Assembly (NCBI GenBank): GCA_013824055.1
Contig: PNNE01000036.1
Span: 1-8,992 of the forward strand
Direction of reading: 5' to 3'
Origin: Rhodobacter sp.
Lineage (GTDB): Bacteria > Pseudomonadota > Alphaproteobacteria > Rhodobacterales > Rhodobacteraceae
DNA length: 8,992 nt
Shown here: positions 1 to 6,174 of the stretch, one piece after another
Position numbering within the stretch: position 1 is the stretch's first letter
How the letters are laid out: each line of letters begins with the position of its first letter
Position numbers and translations under genes: made by a program
The notes under the pieces: model-generated
Seen by the model: the letters and a program-made list of their open reading frames with translations, nothing else
Databases searched by the model: none
Told to the model about the DNA's origin: nothing

Positions 1-913
1 GGGCGTCTTCCTTGCTGTCGTTCACGCCGTCCAGCATCACGTATTCGAAGGTGATCCGCTCGCTGTTCGACAGGCCGGGATAGGCCTTCAGCGCCTCAAG
101 CAGGGTGGCGATGTTCCAGCGCTTGTTGATCGGAACCAGCTGGTCGCGCACCTCGTCCGTGGTGGCGTGGAAGCTGACGGCCAGCAGGCAGCCGATCTCG
201 GTCGCCGTGCGGGCGATTTCCGGCACGACGCCGCTGGTCGACAGCGTGATCCGGCGGCGGCCCAGGGCGATGCCTTCGCCGTCCATCACGATCTGCATCG
301 CATCCCGGACGTTCTCGAAGTTGTACAAGGGCTCGCCCATCCCCATCAGGACGATGTTCGAGATCAGCCGCACCTCTTCCTTCGGCGCACCGGGGACCGG
401 CCATTCGTCCAGGTCGTCGCGGGCCAGCATGACCTGGCCGACGATCTCTGCCGCCGTCAGGTTGCGCACCAGCTTCTGCGTGCCGGTGTGGCAGAAGGAA
501 CAGGTCAGCGTGCAGCCGACCTGGCTGGAGATGCACAGGGTGCCGCGGTCCGTCTCGGGGATGTAGACCACCTCGACCTCATGCCCGCCGGCGATGCGGA
601 CCAGGTACTTGCGGGTGCCGTCCGCGCTGATCTGGCGGGTGACCACCTCGGGGATCTCGATGGTGAAGTTGTCGGCCAGCAGCGCGCGATAGTCCTTGGC
701 AAGGTTGGTCATCAGCGCAAAGTCGCGGACGCCCCAGTGGTAGACCCATTGCCAGACCTGTCCCACGCGCATCCGGGCCTGCTTTTCCGGTGTGCCCGCG
801 GCGATCAGCGCCTCACGCAGGGCCGGGCGGGTCAGGCCGACGATGTTGGTCTTGTCCGACACCGGCAGCTTGCGCGGCAGGGTCAGCACGTCTTGCGTGA
901 TCGGGGCAGTCAT
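1..913 (-). CDS. rlmN: Dual-specificity RNA methyltransferase RlmN (3' end cut off by the window)
   Basis: This radical-SAM enzyme makes C2-methyladenosine at A2503 of 23S rRNA and, in the family, at A37 of some tRNAs. The frame is open from the ATG at 913 to the window edge and gives 304 residues of a protein usually about 385-400 long, so the C-terminus is missing. The [4Fe-4S]-binding CxxxCxxC is visible as C134, C138 and C141 within GCTLTCSFCHTG. C127 in TLCISSQVGC sits seven residues upstream, where E. coli C118, one of the two methyl-transfer cysteines, lies. The partner cysteine (E. coli C355) would be beyond the edge. GMGEPLYN at 191-198 is the conserved SAM-domain motif. The start is supported by AAGGA nine bases upstream. 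A terminator lies between this gene and the upstream IalB-family gene, so it probably has its own promoter in 914-985. I see no convincing -35/-10 pair there. Confidence 0.96.
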   Translation of the reverse strand, partial: MTAPITQDVLTLPRKLPVSDKTNIVGLTRPALREALIAAGTPEKQARMRVGQVWQWVYHWGVRDFALMTNLAKDYRALLADNFTIEIPEVVTRQISADGTRKYLVRIAGGHEVEVVYIPETDRGTLCISSQVGCTLTCSFCHTGTQKLVRNLTAAEIVGQVMLARDDLDEWPVPGAPKEEVRLISNIVLMGMGEPLYNFENVRDAMQIVMDGEGIALGRRRITLSTSGVVPEIARTATEIGCLLAVSFHATTDEVRDQLVPINKRWNIATLLEALKAYPGLSNSERITFEYVMLDGVNDSKEDA

Positions 914-985
914 TCGGGCAGATCCTTTCACGGGGCCTTGTCACAGGCGATCTGAAGCTGGGCCGGATATAGGTCAGGCGGCGCC

Positions 986-1018
986 AAAAGAAAAGCGCCC
1001 CGCGAACGGGGGCGCTTT
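986..1018 (-). terminator. Intrinsic terminator of the IalB-family gene
   Basis: A perfect 10-bp stem (992-1001 with 1009-1018, AAAGCGCCCC/GGGGCGCTTT) closes a 7-base loop. Read on the minus strand it is followed by the T-rich run TTTTCTTTT (994 down to 986, overlapping the stem base). It lies about 20 bases after the stop of the IalB-family gene and upstream of rlmN, so it should separate the two transcripts. Strand polarity is clear because the other side of the stem has no T-run of comparable length. Confidence 0.85.
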
Positions 1019-1037
1019 CGGGGTCCGGCGGGCCGCC

Positions 1038-1568
1038 TTACTGGCAGCGCGCCTCGGCGTCGGTCATCGCGGCGGTAAAGCCCCGCAGGCTGAAGGTGTC
1101 CACCGTCTGCGTGCCCCTGCCGGACCGGGCGGTCAGCGTGGCCGAGGCCCCGGCCTTCATCGCCGCCAGCAGCCTTGCGTCATCCTCGGGGCTTCCCGGC
1201 CAGGCCCATTCGCCGTCGGTGAACAGCTGGTAGGGCTGGCCGTCGATCACGACCTCGACCGTCGAGCCGCCCGCGAAGGCGTATCCGCCGGTAAAGCTGA
1301 TCTCGCCCGGCCGGCCGGGGCGGAAGGTGACGAACAGCAGGATGTCGCCGCGCCGCACGCTGACCGGCTGGCCGTCGCGGGTGTTGACGGTTTCCTTCGG
1401 CTTCGAGACGCCCCAGCATTCCTTGGGGCTTTCCTCGGTAAAGACGTTCCAGTCCGTCATGGTGGCGACGCGATTGGTCGATTCCTGTGCCATTGCAGGG
1501 GCCTGAGCCGCTGCAATGGCGAGACTGAGCGCGGCAACCGCAAGCGTGCGACCGAAAAGGGATATCAT
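1038..1568 (-). CDS. IalB-family (invasion-associated locus B) exported protein
   Basis: This is a 176-residue secreted or periplasmic protein of the IalB family (Pfam PF06776). The family is named after a Bartonella protein needed for red-cell entry but is widespread in non-pathogenic alphaproteobacteria, where its role is unknown. The N-terminus is a classical Sec signal peptide: MISLFGR, a hydrophobic Ala/Leu core, then APAMA, with likely cleavage after A27. The mature part carries typical family segments: DWNVFT, ECWGVSKP, an LLFVTFRP strand, LFTDGEWAWP, and the Ser/Gly-rich strand leading to DTFSLRGFTAA. Two cysteines in the mature protein (C51 in ECWG and C175 near the C-terminus) could form a disulphide. 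I chose the ATG at 1568 over an in-frame ATG at 1607 because the later start begins directly with the signal peptide and has a GGAGG Shine-Dalgarno. Nothing in this sequence implies virulence. Confidence 0.88.
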   Translation of the reverse strand: MISLFGRTLAVAALSLAIAAAQAPAMAQESTNRVATMTDWNVFTEESPKECWGVSKPKETVNTRDGQPVSVRRGDILLFVTFRPGRPGEISFTGGYAFAGGSTVEVVIDGQPYQLFTDGEWAWPGSPEDDARLLAAMKAGASATLTARSGRGTQTVDTFSLRGFTAAMTDAEARCQ

Positions 1569-1579
1569 GTCTGACGCAG

Positions 1580-1584
1580 CCTCC
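1580..1584 (-). promoter_or_regulatory. Ribosome binding site deciding the IalB-family start
   Basis: GGAGG on the minus strand lies 11 bases before the ATG at 1568. It supports this start over the upstream in-frame ATG at 1607, which would put 13 charged residues in front of the signal peptide. Confidence 0.6.
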
Positions 1585-1629
1585 AAGCTGTCTTCGTTTC
1601 CTGCCACGCGCGGGGCCGTTGCGGCCCTT

Positions 1630-1661
1630 TTGACTGGCGCGGTGCCGTTCTACCCGATACT
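1630..1661 (+). promoter_or_regulatory. Candidate promoter for the asparaginase gene
   Basis: TTGACT (1630-1635) is a good -35 match and GATACT (1656-1661) a good -10 match, but the 20-base spacer is longer than the usual 16-18. The pair lies about 75 bases upstream of the asparaginase ATG, in the divergent intergenic gap. It is a pattern match only. Confidence 0.25.
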
Positions 1662-1675
1662 TCAGCCATAATCAA
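1647..1675 (-). promoter_or_regulatory. Candidate sigma-70 promoter for the IalB-family gene
   Basis: On the minus strand TTGATT (1675-1670) is followed, after exactly 17 bases, by TAGAAC (1652-1647). This is a reasonable vegetative promoter about 80 bases upstream of the start codon. It overlaps the candidate rightward promoter of the asparaginase gene, so the two could interfere. It is a pattern match only. Confidence 0.4.
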
Positions 1676-1736
1676 AAGCGCCCAACCGCGAAAGCCCCGT
1701 GGGCGACAATTCGCGCACATGTGACGGAGATCGGGA

Positions 1737-2744
1737 ATGGCAAGGGTGAACGACGGTGCGGTGCCGGTGCTGGAAGTCTGGCGCGGCGGCCTGCTGGAAA
1801 GCACGCATCTGGGCCATGCGGTGATCTGCGACGCCAAGGGCGTTGTCGCCGCCTGGGGCAACCCCGAGGCGGTGATCTTCCCGCGCTCATCGGCCAAGAT
1901 GCTGCAGGCGCTGCCGCTGATCGAGACGGGGGCCGCCGACGCGCGCGGGCTTTCCCAGGCCCACCTGGCGCTGGCCTGCGCCAGCCACCGGGGCGCGCAT
2001 GTCCACGTCGAGCTTGCCGGGCGCTGGATCGCCGACCTGGGCCTGTCGGAAGCGGACCTGCGCTGCGGCGCGCATGAACCCGGCGACCTGACCGAGCGTG
2101 ACCGCCTGATCCGGGCGGGCGAGAAGCCGTGCCAGCTGCACAACAACTGCTCGGGCAAGCATTCGGGTTTCCTGACCGTGACGCAGCACCTGAAGGCCGG
2201 GCCGGACTACATCGCGATCGACCACCCCCTGCAGAAGGCCATCCGCGCCGCGACCGAGGAAGTGACCGGGGAGACAGCCGCAGGCTGGGGCATCGACGGC
2301 TGCTCGGCGCCGAACTTCGCGATGTCGGTGGGCGCGCTGGCCCGCGGCATGGCGAAATTCGCCACGGCCCGCGAAGGTCACGGCGCGCGCGAGGATGCGA
2401 TGCACCGGCTGACCCGGGCGATGGCGGCGCATCCGCACCTGGTCTCGGGCGAGGGGCAGGCCTGCACCGACCTGATGCGGGCGATGGACGGTCGCGTCGC
2501 GATCAAGGGCGGGGCCGAGGCGGTCTATGTCGCGATCGTGCCGGAAAAGGGCCTTGGCATCGCGCTGAAAGTGCTGGACGGCGGCCATCGCGCCTCGGAG
2601 GCGGCGGTGGCGGCGCTGCTGGCGAAGATCGGCGTTCTGGACCCCGCGCATCCGGCAGCGGTCAAGCGCATGGCTGGCGTGCAGCGCAACTGGCGCGGCA
2701 TGGAGACGGGCTTCTACCGCCTGGCTGACGGGTTTCCCGGTTGA
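1737..2744 (+). CDS. L-asparaginase, Asparaginase_II family (Rhizobium etli AnsA/ReAV-like)
   Basis: This 335-residue enzyme is predicted to hydrolyse L-asparagine to aspartate and ammonia. It belongs to PF06089, which is unrelated in fold to E. coli AnsA/AnsB and looks like a serine-hydrolase/beta-lactamase type. The residues expected from the R. etli ReAV enzyme are all present: the SxxK pair S51/K54 in RSSAKMLQ, S83 in CASHRG, the zinc-site residues C138 and K141 (NNCSGKHSG) and C189 (GIDGCSAPN), and K257 in KGGAEAVY. No signal peptide is visible, so it is probably cytoplasmic. The ATG at 1737 has GGAG seven bases upstream. A DUF2794 gene follows after 30 bases on the same strand and is probably co-transcribed. 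The complete active site argues that it is functional. Substrate preference (Asn versus related amides) cannot be read from sequence. Confidence 0.92.
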   Translation: MARVNDGAVPVLEVWRGGLLESTHLGHAVICDAKGVVAAWGNPEAVIFPRSSAKMLQALPLIETGAADARGLSQAHLALACASHRGAHVHVELAGRWIADLGLSEADLRCGAHEPGDLTERDRLIRAGEKPCQLHNNCSGKHSGFLTVTQHLKAGPDYIAIDHPLQKAIRAATEEVTGETAAGWGIDGCSAPNFAMSVGALARGMAKFATAREGHGAREDAMHRLTRAMAAHPHLVSGEGQACTDLMRAMDGRVAIKGGAEAVYVAIVPEKGLGIALKVLDGGHRASEAAVAALLAKIGVLDPAHPAAVKRMAGVQRNWRGMETGFYRLADGFPG

Positions 2745-2774
2745 TTTGAAGGGCGAAGCGGGTAAGCTTCCCGG

Positions 2775-3119
2775 ATGAACGCCGAAGCGCCGATCCCGTT
2801 TCCGCAGTCTGGTCCGGTCCCGGATCAGGTCAGTTTCGACCGCAAGGAGCTGGGCCAGATCCTTCGCGTCTATGGCCGGATGGTCGCCGCCGGGGAATGG
2901 CGCGACTACGCCATCGCGGCGATGCGCGACCTTGCGGTCTTTGCGATCTTCCGGCGCACCGCCGAAACCCCGCTGTATCGCATCGAAAAGCGCCCGAAAC
3001 TGCGGGCGCGGCAGGGGCTTTACGCCGTGGTCGGCATGGACGGCCAGATCCTGCGCCGGGGGCATGATCTGGACCAGGTGCTCAAGGTTCTGGAAAAGCG
3101 GCTGATCGGGCCGGTCTGA
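2775..3119 (+). CDS. DUF2794-family protein
   Basis: This 114-residue protein of unknown function is recognised as DUF2794, a small family seen mainly in alphaproteobacteria. It has no signal peptide or membrane segment and reads as a compact alpha/beta domain. The first half contains FDRKELGQILRVYGRMV and a helix (WRDYAIAAMRDLAVFAIFRR). Strands follow around LYRIEKRP and GLYAVVGMDGQILRR, and a final helix is DLDQVLKVLEKRL. It is rich in Arg and Lys. The gene lies 30 bases after the asparaginase stop on the same strand, suggesting one transcript. The ribosome site is weak (GGTAAG eight bases before the ATG) and sits within a small CGGG/CCCG inverted repeat, so translation may be coupled to the upstream gene. 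The start agrees with the domain beginning near residue 17. Confidence 0.85.
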   Translation: MNAEAPIPFPQSGPVPDQVSFDRKELGQILRVYGRMVAAGEWRDYAIAAMRDLAVFAIFRRTAETPLYRIEKRPKLRARQGLYAVVGMDGQILRRGHDLDQVLKVLEKRLIGPV

Positions 3120-3126
3120 CGGAAGG

Positions 3127-3178
3127 CTCCTCGTGCGACTTCGTCTTCTCGTCGCTGCGGCCCAGCCACAGCGAGGAG
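3127..3178. repeat. Nested inverted repeats between convergent genes
   Basis: The 86-bp gap between the convergent DUF2794 and NlpC/P60 genes holds CTCCTCG (3127-3133), complementary to CGAGGAG (3172-3178). Inside it lies a competing stem, TCGCTG (3152-3157) with CAGCGA (3169-3174). A further CTCGTCG/CGACGAG pair (3148-3154, 3191-3197) also exists. No T-run follows on either strand, so this is at best a weak or factor-assisted bidirectional terminator. Confidence 0.3.
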
Positions 3179-3205
3179 TGACGCAGTCAACGACGAGCGG
3201 TCCGG

Positions 3206-4021
3206 TCACATCCTTTGCCGCGCCAGCACCAGTCCGCCGCCACCGGCCGAGATCCGCGCGACGCTGTCCCGGATCCCCTCATAGGCCACCGACATCGTAT
3301 GCCCGTTCGCGTGGATCAGCCGGTCCTTGTCGACCACCAGCGCCACATGGCCCTTCCAGAAGATCAGATCGCCGCGCCGCATCGCCTCGTTCGCGGGCAG
3401 GTTCCGGCCAAACGCCATCTGCATGTCGCTGTCGCCCGGACAGGCCTTGCCACAGGCCTGCATCGCCAGTTGCACCAGCCCCGAACAGTCCAGCCCCATG
3501 CGCGAATTGCCGCCCCAGAGGTAAGGCGTCCCGAGCAGGCTTTCCGCCACGGTCGCCGGGTCGTCGGCCCATTCGCCCAGGGGACGCAGGTGGCGGATCG
3601 GGACATAGCCATGCGGCGTGTTGGCCCAGGCGCCCCAGGACCCGACCATCGCCAGGCGCGAGCCAAGGCTCAGCGCCGCCTTCTCGGGGGCCTGGACTTG
3701 CGGTTCCGAGTAAAGATGCGTCCCCGGCACCGCGACCCAATGGGTCGGGGCGGGTCCCTGGCCCAGGTCGCTTTCCGCCATCCAGCCGCAATAGCCGTCC
3801 TTGGCGGCCATCAGGAAGGCATGGCCCTTGTCGCGGTCGATCACCGTCACCGCCTCGCCCAGCAGAAGCTGCCGATCCCGCGCGCCGCCGGGGCTGGCCC
3901 GCAGGTTCGCCACCGGCACGATGACCTGGGCCTGCAATCCTTCGGTCAGGGGGGCATTCACCACCCCGCTGAGCGAGACATGCGCCACGCGTCCCGAATA
4001 GGGCGTCAGCCGTCTGTCCAT
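3206..4021 (-). CDS. NlpC/P60-family (C40) cysteine peptidase with N-terminal SH3-like modules
   Basis: This 271-residue protein is predicted to cleave peptide bonds in cell-wall peptides, by analogy with YkfC-type dipeptidyl-peptidase VI enzymes that cut gamma-D-Glu-diaminopimelate bonds. Residues ~30-90 and ~95-148 look like bacterial SH3-type modules (LRASPGG and GYCGWM in the first; HLYSEP and GYVPIRHL in the second). The catalytic domain fills ~155-265. Catalytic Cys is C179 in DCSGLVQ, catalytic His is H225 in KGHVALVV, and the third polar residue is probably H237 in LIHANG. There is no signal peptide, so it probably acts in the cytoplasm on recycled muropeptides rather than on the sacculus. 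The gene starts 42 bases after the M17 aminopeptidase stop and is likely co-transcribed with it. A GTG at 4024 directly precedes the chosen ATG. GGAG lies eight bases from the ATG and five from the GTG, so either is possible. Confidence 0.9.
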   Translation of the reverse strand: MDRRLTPYSGRVAHVSLSGVVNAPLTEGLQAQVIVPVANLRASPGGARDRQLLLGEAVTVIDRDKGHAFLMAAKDGYCGWMAESDLGQGPAPTHWVAVPGTHLYSEPQVQAPEKAALSLGSRLAMVGSWGAWANTPHGYVPIRHLRPLGEWADDPATVAESLLGTPYLWGGNSRMGLDCSGLVQLAMQACGKACPGDSDMQMAFGRNLPANEAMRRGDLIFWKGHVALVVDKDRLIHANGHTMSVAYEGIRDSVARISAGGGGLVLARQRM

Positions 4022-4063
4022 CACCTGCTCTCCAACTCGTTCCCCACCCCGGTCCGATGGACC

Positions 4064-5458
4064 CTAAGGCGCCAACATGGCGCCCAACGCCCCAAGCATC
4101 GCCCGCGCGCCCTGGCCGACCCCGCCCTTGGGCCGCGCCGGCTGGTCGCTGGGCGTATGGCCGTAGATGTCGAAATGCAGATAGCGCGGCCCCTCCACGA
4201 AGCGCCGCAGGAACAGCGCCGCCGTGATCGACCCGGCAAAGCCGAAGCCCGGAGCATTGTCGAGGTCCGCGATGCCCGGCTCGATCACGCTTTCATAGGG
4301 CTCATGGAACGGCATGCGCCAGACCGGATCGAACCCCGCCCGCGCGCCTGCCTCCAGGGCCTCGGCCAACCCCTCGTCGTCGGTGTAATAGGGTGCCAGG
4401 TCCGGCCCCACTGCCACCCGCGCCGCGCCGGTCAGCGTGGCCATGCTGACAAGAACCGCCGCGGTCTCCTCGCAGGCATAGGCCAGCGCATCGGCCAGCA
4501 CCAGCCGCCCCTCGGCATCGGTGTCGTTCACCTCGACCGTCAGGCCCTTGCGGCTGGTCAGGATGTCCTTCGGCTTCAGGGCGTTGCCCGAAACCAGATT
4601 TTCCACCGCCGGGACCAGCACGCGCAGCTGGACCGGCAGGTCCAGCGCCATGATCATCCGCGCCAGGCCCAGCACCGTGGCCGCCCCGCCCATGTCCTTC
4701 TTCATCAGGTTCATGCCACTGGAGGGCTTCAGGTTCAGCCCGCCCGTGTCGAAGCAGACCCCCTTTCCGACCAGCGTCAGCTTCGGCCCCCTGGTCCCCC
4801 AGCGCAGGTCCAGCAGGCGCGGGGCGCGCGGACTGGCGCGGCCGACCGCATGGATCATCGGGAAGTTCCGCGCCAGAAGCTCGTCCCCCCGGATCACCTC
4901 GGCCTGCGCGCCGTAGTCCGCCGCCAGCGCCAGGAAAGCCGCTTCCAGCTCCTCGGGTCCCATGTCCTCGGCCGGAGTGTTGATCAGGTCGCGGGTCAGA
5001 GCCTCGCCCTCGGCCATCGCGATCAGGCGGGCGCTGTCCAGCCCCTCGGGGCAGAGCAGGCGGGGCAGGCTGGGGGTCTTCTTCTTCGGGCGGTAGCGGT
5101 CGAAGCGGTAGCCCGACAACAGCCAGGCCAGCGCAGCCTCGGCCTGTTCTGCCGGGTCAAGCTGACCCTCCAGACGCCAGTCGCCTTCGGGCAGGCCCGC
5201 GATGGCCTTTGCCAGCCCGAAACGCGACCGCCGCCGCGCCTGGGTCGTGCCAAGGCCCGCAACCGCCCCGGCCACCCCGCCATCAGCCGCTGGCAGCAGC
5301 CGCAGTTCGCCCAGCCCGGCCTCAAAGCCGGTAGCGGTCAGCCACGCCGCCCAGGTCCGGCCCGACCCCGAAACGAAGGCCGCCAACTCCTCGGGCCGCA
5401 GCACATGCAGCGGCCTTGAACAGGAGGACGGGTCGGCAAAGGCAAGGCGACTGGTCAT
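4064..5458 (-). CDS. Leucyl aminopeptidase family (M17) metallopeptidase
   Basis: This 464-residue cytosolic enzyme is predicted to remove N-terminal amino acids from peptides using two metal ions. All residues of the M17 centre are present by alignment with E. coli PepA: metal ligands K232 (VGKG), D237 (FDTGG), D255 (KKDMGG), D314 and E316, and the catalytic pair K244 (LNLKPSSG) and R318. The family signature NDTDAEGRL is intact at 311-319. The N-terminal ~180 residues are divergent and shorter than in E. coli PepA (503 aa), so the DNA-binding role of E. coli PepA should not be assumed. The frame is open upstream to an ATG at 5614, but the sequence before 5458 does not look like protein of this family. 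I therefore start at MTSRLAFAD, although its Shine-Dalgarno is poor. It is followed by the NlpC/P60 gene, suggesting joint peptide turnover. Confidence 0.92.
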   Translation of the reverse strand: MTSRLAFADPSSCSRPLHVLRPEELAAFVSGSGRTWAAWLTATGFEAGLGELRLLPAADGGVAGAVAGLGTTQARRRSRFGLAKAIAGLPEGDWRLEGQLDPAEQAEAALAWLLSGYRFDRYRPKKKTPSLPRLLCPEGLDSARLIAMAEGEALTRDLINTPAEDMGPEELEAAFLALAADYGAQAEVIRGDELLARNFPMIHAVGRASPRAPRLLDLRWGTRGPKLTLVGKGVCFDTGGLNLKPSSGMNLMKKDMGGAATVLGLARMIMALDLPVQLRVLVPAVENLVSGNALKPKDILTSRKGLTVEVNDTDAEGRLVLADALAYACEETAAVLVSMATLTGAARVAVGPDLAPYYTDDEGLAEALEAGARAGFDPVWRMPFHEPYESVIEPGIADLDNAPGFGFAGSITAALFLRRFVEGPRYLHFDIYGHTPSDQPARPKGGVGQGARAMLGALGAMLAP

Positions 5459-5588
5459 GGGTGGTTCGCGGCTGGGACTGTTCTGTGCAGTTGCCGGAAT
5501 ATTTCGCGCGAGATCAAGCATTTCCAGAGATATGGCGCGGATCGGCGAAAATTCCCCCTTCCCGCGCGCCGTCCGCGCCAAGGTCAGG

Positions 5589-5616
5589 GATTGCGGGCGG
5601 CGGCGCCAGCGCAATC
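5589..5616. repeat. Inverted repeat downstream of the small Hpt-like gene
   Basis: GATTGCG (5589-5595) and CGCAATC (5610-5616) can pair around a 14-base GC-rich loop, 30 bases past the stop of the leftward gene. No T-run follows, so a terminator role is weak. It lies in the 187-bp gap before the M17 gene, in which I could not identify a convincing promoter on the minus strand. Confidence 0.25.
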
Positions 5617-5645
5617 TTCAATGGCAATCTGGCGGTGATCGCGGC

Positions 5646-6026
5646 CTAGAAGGTCTGGTCCGCCACCCCGGCCTCGGCACTCAACGAGCGTTCGGCGACC
5701 CGCATCAGGCGCGCCCAGACTGCCGAGAAGGCCGTCCCGTCCGCGCGTTCCAGGCAGATCCTGGCATCGCCCGCCACCGTGGCCAGCGTCAGCAACCCCA
5801 GGTCCGCCGCCATGCGACCCAGCCGGGACAGCTGGCGCGACAGGTCCTTCAGCTCTTGCCCGCGGACCTTTTCGGCGATCCCCGCCATCGTCAGCGCCAG
5901 TTCCCCCAGTGCGCGCGTCACCATCTGCTCGGCCACCGGGGCCCCCAGGTTGCGGTAGATCAACGCAATCGCCTCGACATCCTGACGCACGACCTCACGC
6001 GGTCGCAGAGCGGCTATCTCGCCCAT
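5646..6026 (-). CDS. Small helical protein, possible degenerate Hpt (histidine phosphotransfer) domain
   Basis: This 126-residue protein has no signal peptide or membrane segment. It is predicted to be almost entirely helical. I do not recognise a named family with certainty. The segment LSRLGRMAADLGLLTLATVAG (66-86), quoted in part as SRLGRMAADLGL, matches the spacing of the Hpt consensus HTLKGSAANLGA. The position of the phospho-accepting histidine is Ser67, and the following Lys-Gly is Gly-Arg. The preceding segment (QMVTRALGELALTMAGIAEK) would supply an earlier helix of the bundle. If the match is real, the protein is a non-phosphorylatable Hpt-fold protein, perhaps a binding partner or inhibitor of response regulators or kinases. 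The start is uncertain: a GTG at 6035 is in frame with a purine-rich stretch upstream, and an ATG at 6203 would overlap the divergent carbonic anhydrase gene and is unlikely. The M17 gene follows on the same strand after 187 bases. Confidence 0.7.
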   Translation of the reverse strand: MGEIAALRPREVVRQDVEAIALIYRNLGAPVAEQMVTRALGELALTMAGIAEKVRGQELKDLSRQLSRLGRMAADLGLLTLATVAGDARICLERADGTAFSAVWARLMRVAERSLSAEAGVADQTF

Positions 6027-6174
6027 CTCGAACACCCAATTTTCTTCACACCCAGGGGCAGATTGGCCCTTCTTGCTGAACAATTGGTTGCCCAGGCCGC
6101 GCTTGCCGGGGAATTTGCCCCTCGAATTTTCCGCAAATGCGGCATAGGCAGGGGGCGAAGAAGGACCAAGGACC

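Noticed and set aside
167..955. Open frame of 262 codons antisense to rlmN.
   Set aside because: It mirrors rlmN, which has intact radical-SAM motifs on the other strand; the antisense translation has no family features.
1038..1568. Reading the IalB-family gene as a virulence factor.
   Set aside because: The family is widespread in free-living alphaproteobacteria and the neighbours are housekeeping genes; the name reflects one Bartonella member.
1612..1631. Hairpin GGGCCG-TTG-CGGCCC followed by TTTT on the plus strand, resembling a terminator.
   Set aside because: No plus-strand gene lies upstream for it to terminate, the stem is only six pairs, and it lies in the leader of the leftward IalB-family gene. 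It is more likely chance or leader structure.
1887..3209. A 440-codon open frame on the minus strand antisense to the asparaginase and DUF2794 genes.
   Set aside because: Arg/His/Gln-rich shadow frame without motifs; the sense strand encodes recognisable proteins over the same bases.
3215..5419. A 734-codon open frame on the plus strand antisense to the NlpC/P60 and M17 genes.
   Set aside because: Its translation is low-complexity Arg/Pro/Gln/His-rich with no recognisable domain, while the opposite strand encodes two proteins with complete active sites. Long shadow frames are expected in GC-rich DNA with strong third-position G/C.
5459..5614. N-terminal extension of the M17 gene to the ATG at 5614.
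   Set aside because: The 52 extra residues are Arg-rich with no family resemblance; the enzyme's N-terminus reads naturally from 5458.
6131..6142. CCGC-AAAT-GCGG small palindrome upstream of carbonic anhydrase as an operator.
   Set aside because: Only four base pairs per arm, with no second copy nearby and no identifiable promoter to relate it to.
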